7,781 nt of DNA from Clostridia bacterium (GTDB taxonomy: Bacteria > Bacillota_A > Clostridia > Christensenellales > Aristaeellaceae). The position numbers and the translations under genes were made by a program. The DNA lies in contig BNUH01000113.1 in NCBI GenBank assembly GCA_025997215.1, positions 1-7,781 of the forward strand, written 5' to 3'. Under the pieces are notes generated by a model that did no database searches, was not told the DNA's origin, and saw only the letters and a program-made list of their open reading frames with translations. This document shows positions 4,192 to 7,781 of the stretch, in pieces (position 1 is the stretch's first letter; each line of letters begins with the position of its first letter).

Positions 4192-5306
4192 CGATACTCA
4201 TACGCCGTGAACTCTCGCGCCGCGTTCGGGCAGCGCACCGGATCGATCACGATCGCCGCGCGATCCTGCAGCCAACGCATACCGTGCTCAATCGAACCAG
4301 GGCCTTTCTTCGCCGCCTGCGCGTTAATATTGCCCCGACGCAGCGTGTCGATCATCCTCGGATCCGCGTTATCGCATGTCACAATCTCGCGCCCGCATAA
4401 CCCGTTCACGCGTCCGATCAGCGTCTCGGTCGGCGTACGCACACCGTAGAACTCGTCCAGCAGATACAACCGCGACGAACGTTTGTCGTATGCCGTACGT
4501 ATTAACACGTCCGGATCGACCGCGAAGCCAAAGTCCATGCCGTTGTGGAACCTATCGAATTTTTCGAGTAGTTCGACGGGAATCGGCTCAAGCACCACGT
4601 TTTCGAATACCGCGCCGCCCGTACCCGTCACCTCACCCAGGTACACATTCCGATAAACCCGCTCGTTGGTTTCGCGGACGTGCTCGGCCTCCGACAGGAA
4701 CGCCTCTTCCAGCCATTCCGGTGGCATCGATCGGTAGTCGCTGTCGTGGATTAGCCGCCTCGGATCAATCTCCAGCGCCGCCGCGTTCACCCAGTTCCGC
4801 GCCGATTTCGGCGGGTTGTAGCTGTAGAACACAACCGGACGTTTGGCACCACGCAGCACACTGTCCAGGATCGTCCGGATGTCCGACATTCCGTTGAATT
4901 CGCTCAATTCCTCGAACCACGTGTATTTGAAGTAGCCGCGCGACAGCTTGACGCCTTTGCTCTTGACCGGATCGTCCGCTCCCCGGAACAGTATCCGCTG
5001 GCCTGTAGGCCGCAGCATTATCTCCATCGGCCTGTAGCGGAATTGGAATAGCTCCGTCCAGCCCAGCGTCCGTATCGCCCAAACCATCTGCGCGAACACT
5101 GAATCCCGCAGCGTATCCGCCACTTTCCGGTAAATAATGGCGTTTCGGTTCGGATCGCGCACCATTCCGGAAATGATTTCCAGGCTGATATAACTGGATT
5201 TCCCACTACCGCGCCCGCCTTTAAGCCAATAATGCAGGTGGTCACTACGCCTCACGTCACGGTGGACACCCTCGAACGCAGGTGAAACTATCGCGTCTAT
5301 TCGCAC
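4134..5306 (-). pseudogene. Phage terminase large subunit (XtmB/PBSX type), 3'-truncated
   Basis: The motor-nuclease that pumps DNA into phage heads and cuts it. Of 390 residues the ATPase half is complete: Walker A GGRGSGKSS (30-38), Walker B-like YTWFEELSEF with E132/E133, and the coupling motif YSYNPP (161-166). The nuclease half has the first aspartate D258 (GMDFG) and the second D312 (TCDNADP), and AREFTAYEYRQDRF (363-376) still follows the family. Homologs then continue for about 20-40 residues with a D-N-H-x-I-D-A-x-R-Y motif holding the third catalytic aspartate. Here residues 379-390 are unrelated and the frame ends, so DNA cutting should be lost. The start is GTG 5306 with GGAG 10 bases upstream, inside the small terminase gene (10-base overlap). 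The 3' part overlaps the rightward fragment at 4090-4191. Confidence 0.85.
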
Positions 5307-5677
5307 TCATCATCGTCTCCAGCCTCCGCCCAAACGTCTATCAGCTGCGGCAGCTCCAGCGACAGGCCCACCCTGTCCCGGAACATGCCGAGGTGCTTTC
5401 CCATTAACTCGAACGCCTTCAGGCGGTCGGCGGGCCTTGTCTCCGCATCCTGCGCAATCTCCGTGATCCCCTCGAATATCTGCTGCACGTCGTAACCGAT
5501 GCGCCGAGATAGCGCCGTTTGCCGTGCTGTTATAGATTCTGAAACCTCAAGTTTTCTCAATAACTGTTCGCCAATAGAGTACGCCGTCTTTGCGCTGTAA
5601 CCCGCCCGAATCGCAGCCTGCGTCGCGTTCATATCGACCATGTATTCGTCTACGAACCGCTGCTGTTTGAGCGTCAC
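5297..5677 (-). CDS. Phage terminase small subunit (XtmA/terminase_2 type)
   Basis: A 126-residue protein that recognises the phage packaging site and loads the large terminase. The N-terminus TLKQQRFVDEYMVDMNATQAAIRAGYS (about 2-28) is the signature helix-turn-helix of this family, followed by AKTAYSIGEQLLRKLEV; the middle (about 60-90) is a helical oligomerisation region and the tail is acidic (AGDDDECE). It is at the short end of the usual 130-230 residues. It starts with GTG 5677 and overlaps the holin stop as GTGA, without its own ribosome-binding site, so translation is probably coupled to the holin. The next gene overlaps its end by 10 bases. Confidence 0.9.
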   Translation of the reverse strand: MTLKQQRFVDEYMVDMNATQAAIRAGYSAKTAYSIGEQLLRKLEVSESITARQTALSRRIGYDVQQIFEGITEIAQDAETRPADRLKAFELMGKHLGMFRDRVGLSLELPQLIDVWAEAGDDDECE

Positions 5678-6051
5678 GGTTGTTCGTCAGGCACTTCTGC
5701 CTCGTCCTGATCCTCAAACAGATCAGATAAGTCAATGTTTACTTCGAACGCTTTATCCATCATGGCTGTATGCAGCCGCAGCACGGCGGCCTCTATCGTG
5801 GCGTCGACCATCCCCATATCAAACGTGAACCCATGCTCGGCCAGATAATTGATCACCCACATCTTTTTCTCGTTTCCCTGGTCGCTGTTATACAACTGCT
5901 CCGCCGCCGCTACAAGCATGTCGATCGTCGTCGTAAACTTAGCAAATGCCTCCCTGCTGAACTTAACCCGTAGCAGCGGCAGGAGCTTATAGGTCACCAC
6001 GCCCGCTATTATCGTTATCAGACCCAGAATTATCGGTGTTATGTTTATCAT
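5674..6051 (-). CDS. Holin, LLH family
   Basis: A 125-residue protein that should form pores in the cytoplasmic membrane at the end of the lytic cycle. One N-terminal membrane span (about 3-26, PIILGLITIIAGVVTYKLLPLL) is followed by the LLH signature: a cytosolic helix with AAEQLYNSDQGNEKKMWVIN (48-67) and a second helix (MVDATIEAAVLRLH, about 81-94), then an acidic tail (DLSDLFEDQDEAEVPDEQ). I chose ATG 6051 because AAAAAGGAG lies 9 bases upstream and the membrane span begins at once; an upstream start would add 19 polar residues read through the vapBC promoter. It is coupled to the small terminase (4-base GTGA overlap). No endolysin gene is next to it. Confidence 0.8.
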   Translation of the reverse strand: MINITPIILGLITIIAGVVTYKLLPLLRVKFSREAFAKFTTTIDMLVAAAEQLYNSDQGNEKKMWVINYLAEHGFTFDMGMVDATIEAAVLRLHTAMMDKAFEVNIDLSDLFEDQDEAEVPDEQP

Positions 6052-6074
6052 GGTTTTACGCTCCTTTTTGTTTG

Positions 6075-6122
6075 GTGCAATTTTTGCACTTTTCTCTTGC
6101 ACTGTCATATACTTTGGTATAT
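6075..6122. promoter_or_regulatory. Inverted repeats at the vapBC promoter (operator)
   Basis: GTGCAA (6075-6080) and TTGCAC (6084-6089) form a dyad with a 3-base centre, and TTGCAC returns as the -35 at 6097-6102. A second dyad, ATATAC (6107-6112) with GTATAT (6117-6122), overlaps the -10. Toxin-antitoxin operons of this family are normally repressed by the VapB-VapC complex bound to such paired repeats. Confidence 0.55.
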
Positions 6123-6125
6123 ACT
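6097..6125 (+). promoter_or_regulatory. Promoter of vapBC
   Basis: -35 TTGCAC (6097-6102), 17-base spacer, -10 TATACT (6120-6125), then a strong AGGAGGTG (6131-6138) before the antitoxin start. It shares its short region with the leader of the divergent holin gene. Confidence 0.65.
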
Positions 6126-6143
6126 ACACTAGGAGGTGTTGTT

Positions 6144-6374
6144 ATGGATACCGCAAAGTTATTCAATAACGGTAGAAGTCAAGCCGTTCGACTGCCCAAG
6201 GAATGCCGCTTCCCCGGCAACGAAGTGGGCTATCGGAAAGTCGGAGACATGGTTATACTGTTTCCGCCCGATCGCGCGTGGGATATTTTCAAATCCAGTT
6301 TCGGCGCGGCCAGCGACGATTTCATGCGTGATGGTCGTGCGGAGTATATAGAATCAAAGCGTGAACGTTTATGA
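6144..6374 (+). CDS. vapB: Antitoxin VapB, AbrB/MazE-fold
   Basis: A 76-residue antitoxin. The N-terminus AKLFNNGRSQAVRLPKECRF (4-23) is the swapped-hairpin AbrB-like DNA-binding domain of VapB proteins; the C-terminus (WDIFKSSFGAASDDFMRD) is the part that wraps and blocks the toxin. Start at ATG 6144 with AGGAGGTG 5 bases upstream; upstream codons in frame would be read through the promoter. The stop overlaps the toxin start (ATGA, 6371-6374), so both are coupled. Expected to bind the operator repeats just upstream together with VapC. Confidence 0.9.
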   Translation: MDTAKLFNNGRSQAVRLPKECRFPGNEVGYRKVGDMVILFPPDRAWDIFKSSFGAASDDFMRDGRAEYIESKRERL

Positions 6375-6778
6375 CGTATATGCTTGATACAAACGTATGC
6401 ATAGACGTCATGCGCAAAAAATCGCCGTTGCTGGAAGAGCGCATTCACTTGCATTTTCCGCAAGGTCTGGCTGTTTCATCGATAACCCTTGCCGAATTGG
6501 AACACGGCGTCGCCGTTAGTGCGCGGCAAGAACAAAACGCCGCCGCACTGCATAATTTCGTATGCGGCGTTAAAGTGCTAGCGTTTGACGCCAATGCCGC
6601 CCGACAATATGGCTTAGTACGCGCAGCGTTAGAGAAGCGTAGGCAAGTTATAGGCGTACCCGATATGTTTATCGCAGGACATGCTCTGGCCGTCAACCTT
6701 ATTCTTGTAACCCATAATACTCGTGAGTTTACGCGTGTTGACGGCTTGACTGTCGAAGATTGGATTCTTCCAAACTAG
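6371..6778 (+). CDS. vapC: Toxin VapC, PIN-domain ribonuclease
   Basis: A 135-residue PIN-domain endoribonuclease; relatives cut initiator tRNA or rRNA when the antitoxin is degraded. The acidic site is intact: D6 (LDTN), E42 (LAELEHGV), D98 (GVPDMFIAGHA), with the closing THNTREF motif (114-120). Full family length. Start overlaps the antitoxin stop by 4 bases. The 3' end overlaps the leftward methyltransferase gene by 50 bases, and the whole cassette is antisense to any transcript running from that gene to the holin. This fits a toxin-antitoxin 'moron' inserted in the late operon, useful for prophage maintenance or abortive infection; the role is inference. Confidence 0.9.
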   Translation: MTYMLDTNVCIDVMRKKSPLLEERIHLHFPQGLAVSSITLAELEHGVAVSARQEQNAAALHNFVCGVKVLAFDANAARQYGLVRAALEKRRQVIGVPDMFIAGHALAVNLILVTHNTREFTRVDGLTVEDWILPN

Positions 6779-7496
6779 CACCGCACTCCGCCTCCACCCG
6801 TCGCCTAGCCGCCTCCGCAATGGTAGGCACAACCTCGATCCCCATGCCCTCATAACCTTCCAGCGCGGCGGCAATAACTGTCGTCCCGCTGCCCGCGAAC
6901 GGATCGAGGATCACGCCGCCCGGCGTAGTAATCCTAACCAATTCCCGCATAAGCGCCAGCGGCTTGACCGTCATGTGCGCGCGGTTTCGGTCGTAGACGA
7001 CGTTATGACGGTACACGCCCGGCGCGACTTTTGACGCGTACCCGCTCTCACGATCGCGCGGCATCGCTCCCTTGCTGGCGAATACGATGAACTCTGCATC
7101 CTGGCGCGGTCGGCCCAATTGAGGTCGGCTATTTACCTTATCCCAAACCAGCAGCCCGCGATTGATCCAACCCGTTTGTCCGGCTATGTCCTGTACATCC
7201 GCTATCTGCCGCCAATCGCAGAATACCAGCATCGGCGCGCCGTCCTTGCATACGCGCAGCCCCTCGCGCATCCACTCACACGTGAACTGCCGCCACGTGC
7301 GCGGCATCATACCGTCCGCGAAGTCTATTTGCGTGCTCTTACCTTTGGTATTCGTGTATTTCTTTGCTGTAGTCATCTGATACTCACGGCCCGAACCGCC
7401 CGAACAGTACGGCGGATCCGTAATCAACGCGTCAAACGATCCGTCCGCGATGTCCTGCATAACCGCCAACGCGTCGCCCTGGATGATATCAAGCAT
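6729..7496 (-). CDS. Phage DNA methyltransferase, beta-class (N6-adenine or N4-cytosine)
   Basis: A 255-residue SAM-dependent amino-methyltransferase. Catalytic motif IV DPPY (27-30) comes first and the SAM-binding motif I DPFAGSGTT (198-206) comes last, which is the beta-class order; VKPLALMRELVRI just before motif I is the usual motif X-like helix. ATG 7496 is chosen because GGAGG lies 4 bases upstream; the longer frame would read through the leader hairpin. The body seems to end at RRRVEAECG and the last 16 codons are antisense to vapC, so the native stop was probably lost when vapBC joined. No restriction partner is visible, so it is an orphan enzyme, perhaps protecting phage DNA from host restriction such as the Mrr type. 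Target sequence unknown. Confidence 0.85.
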   Translation of the reverse strand: MLDIIQGDALAVMQDIADGSFDALITDPPYCSGGSGREYQMTTAKKYTNTKGKSTQIDFADGMMPRTWRQFTCEWMREGLRVCKDGAPMLVFCDWRQIADVQDIAGQTGWINRGLLVWDKVNSRPQLGRPRQDAEFIVFASKGAMPRDRESGYASKVAPGVYRHNVVYDRNRAHMTVKPLALMRELVRITTPGGVILDPFAGSGTTVIAAALEGYEGMGIEVVPTIAEAARRRVEAECGASLEESNLRQSSRQHA

Positions 7497-7514
7497 GATT
7501 CCTCCAACTTTTGG

Positions 7515-7551
7515 GCATAAAATAGCCGCCACCCGTTTCCGGGGGCGGCTA
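7515..7551 (-). terminator. Intrinsic terminator in the methyltransferase leader
   Basis: Read leftward, TAGCCGCC (7551-7544) pairs with GGCGGCTA (7530-7523) and is followed by TTTT (7523-7519 region, ATTTTAT). The stem is 8 bp and can be prolonged past one mismatch. It lies only about 15 bases after the predicted start of transcription from the promoter at 7572-7580 and 14 bases before the ribosome-binding site of the methyltransferase. Confidence 0.65.
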
Positions 7552-7571
7552 CTCTAGTTTTTGATAGTACC

Positions 7572-7580
7572 ATTATAGCA
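7572..7580 (-). promoter_or_regulatory. Extended -10 promoter before the methyltransferase
   Basis: On the minus strand TGCTATAAT (7580-7572) is a perfect extended -10 (TGnTATAAT). No good -35 is found at 16-18 bases, as is common with extended -10 promoters. The transcript would start near 7565, between the late regulator gene and the leader terminator. Confidence 0.6.
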
Positions 7581-7609
7581 TGGTTAGGAGTGTCTTTTAG
7601 TGACGTAAT

Positions 7610-7781
7610 TTATGTAGAATCCGCTCGAACACGATGCAAGGCCGCCAGCGCCTTCACGTGCAGGCATAATGTCCAGCGTCGGTCATAATTCATCGCGCGC
7701 GCGACTTGGCCCCATGGCTTACCATCTATGTAACGCAAGGTGAGCAGCTCCCACAGTTTCGCGTCGGTTACTTCGTCGATC
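7610..7781 (-). CDS. DUF1492/ArpU-like phage late regulator, sigma-region-4-like (partial)
   Basis: The last 56 codons of a leftward gene that enters from the right edge. The residues LWELLTLRYIDGKPWGQVAR followed by AMNYDRRW and LHVKALAALH form a sigma70-region-4-type helix-turn-helix: first helix with LRYIDG, the turn KPWGQVA, and a recognition helix. This is the pattern of DUF1492/ArpU-type proteins of Bacillota phages, which sit just upstream of the terminase genes and are thought to switch on late transcription. The stop TAA is at 7612-7610. The N-terminal half is outside the window. Confidence 0.65.
   Translation of the reverse strand, partial: IDEVTDAKLWELLTLRYIDGKPWGQVARAMNYDRRWTLCLHVKALAALHRVRADST

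Noticed and set aside
4376..4897. Rightward 173-codon frame opposite the large terminase
   Set aside because: Arg/Pro/Ser-rich composition typical of an antisense frame of a GC-rich gene; the leftward frame has all terminase motifs.
7119..7520. Rightward 133-codon frame opposite the methyltransferase
   Set aside because: Antisense shadow without a ribosome-binding site; the leftward frame carries DPPY and DPFAGSGTT.

Overview
The window is a mosaic, partly broken prophage or phage-like island, most likely from a Bacillota host (Clostridia or Negativicutes). The reasons are an XtmA/XtmB (PBSX-type) terminase pair, an LLH-family holin, a DUF1492-like late regulator, many short XRE-type genes, strong AGGAGG ribosome-binding sites and TATAAT promoters. 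Base composition is roughly balanced in the phage part and visibly more AT-rich in the first 500 bases. The host assignment is inference; no host marker or integrase is present.

Left edge (1-1123): the first 21 codons of a leftward transposase-like gene (IS630-type) with its own promoter, abutting the 3' two-thirds of an Mrr-type restriction endonuclease gene whose N-terminal part is missing. A clear intrinsic terminator (1093-1123) closes this unit.

Early region, rightward (1145-2651): a promoter whose -10 lies in a perfect 16-bp dyad drives a small XRE regulator, a tiny membrane protein, a second XRE protein and a chain of very small overlapping genes, ending at an intrinsic terminator.

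Replication region, rightward (about 2687-4191): a leader full of GACAC/GTGTC palindromes, a possible 42-aa basic peptide gene, a replication-initiator-like gene (331 aa) that appears to carry the origin inside its own coding sequence (palindromic sites, a C-free purine-rich tract, then C-rich direct repeats), and the 5' fragment of a Cys-containing small phage gene.

Late region, leftward (7781-4134): a sigma-region-4-like/DUF1492-like protein (partial), a beta-class DNA methyltransferase behind a leader terminator, a holin, the small terminase and the large terminase. The large terminase stops before its third nuclease aspartate. A rightward vapBC toxin-antitoxin cassette sits between methyltransferase and holin and overlaps the methyltransferase 3' end tail-to-tail.

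The two arms collide at about 4134-4191, where a rightward 5' gene fragment and a leftward 3'-truncated terminase overlap. In most related phages replication and terminase genes run in the same direction, so the simplest reading is an inversion or deletion breakpoint here; a chimeric assembly is the main alternative. The genome segment as shown should not be able to package DNA on its own.
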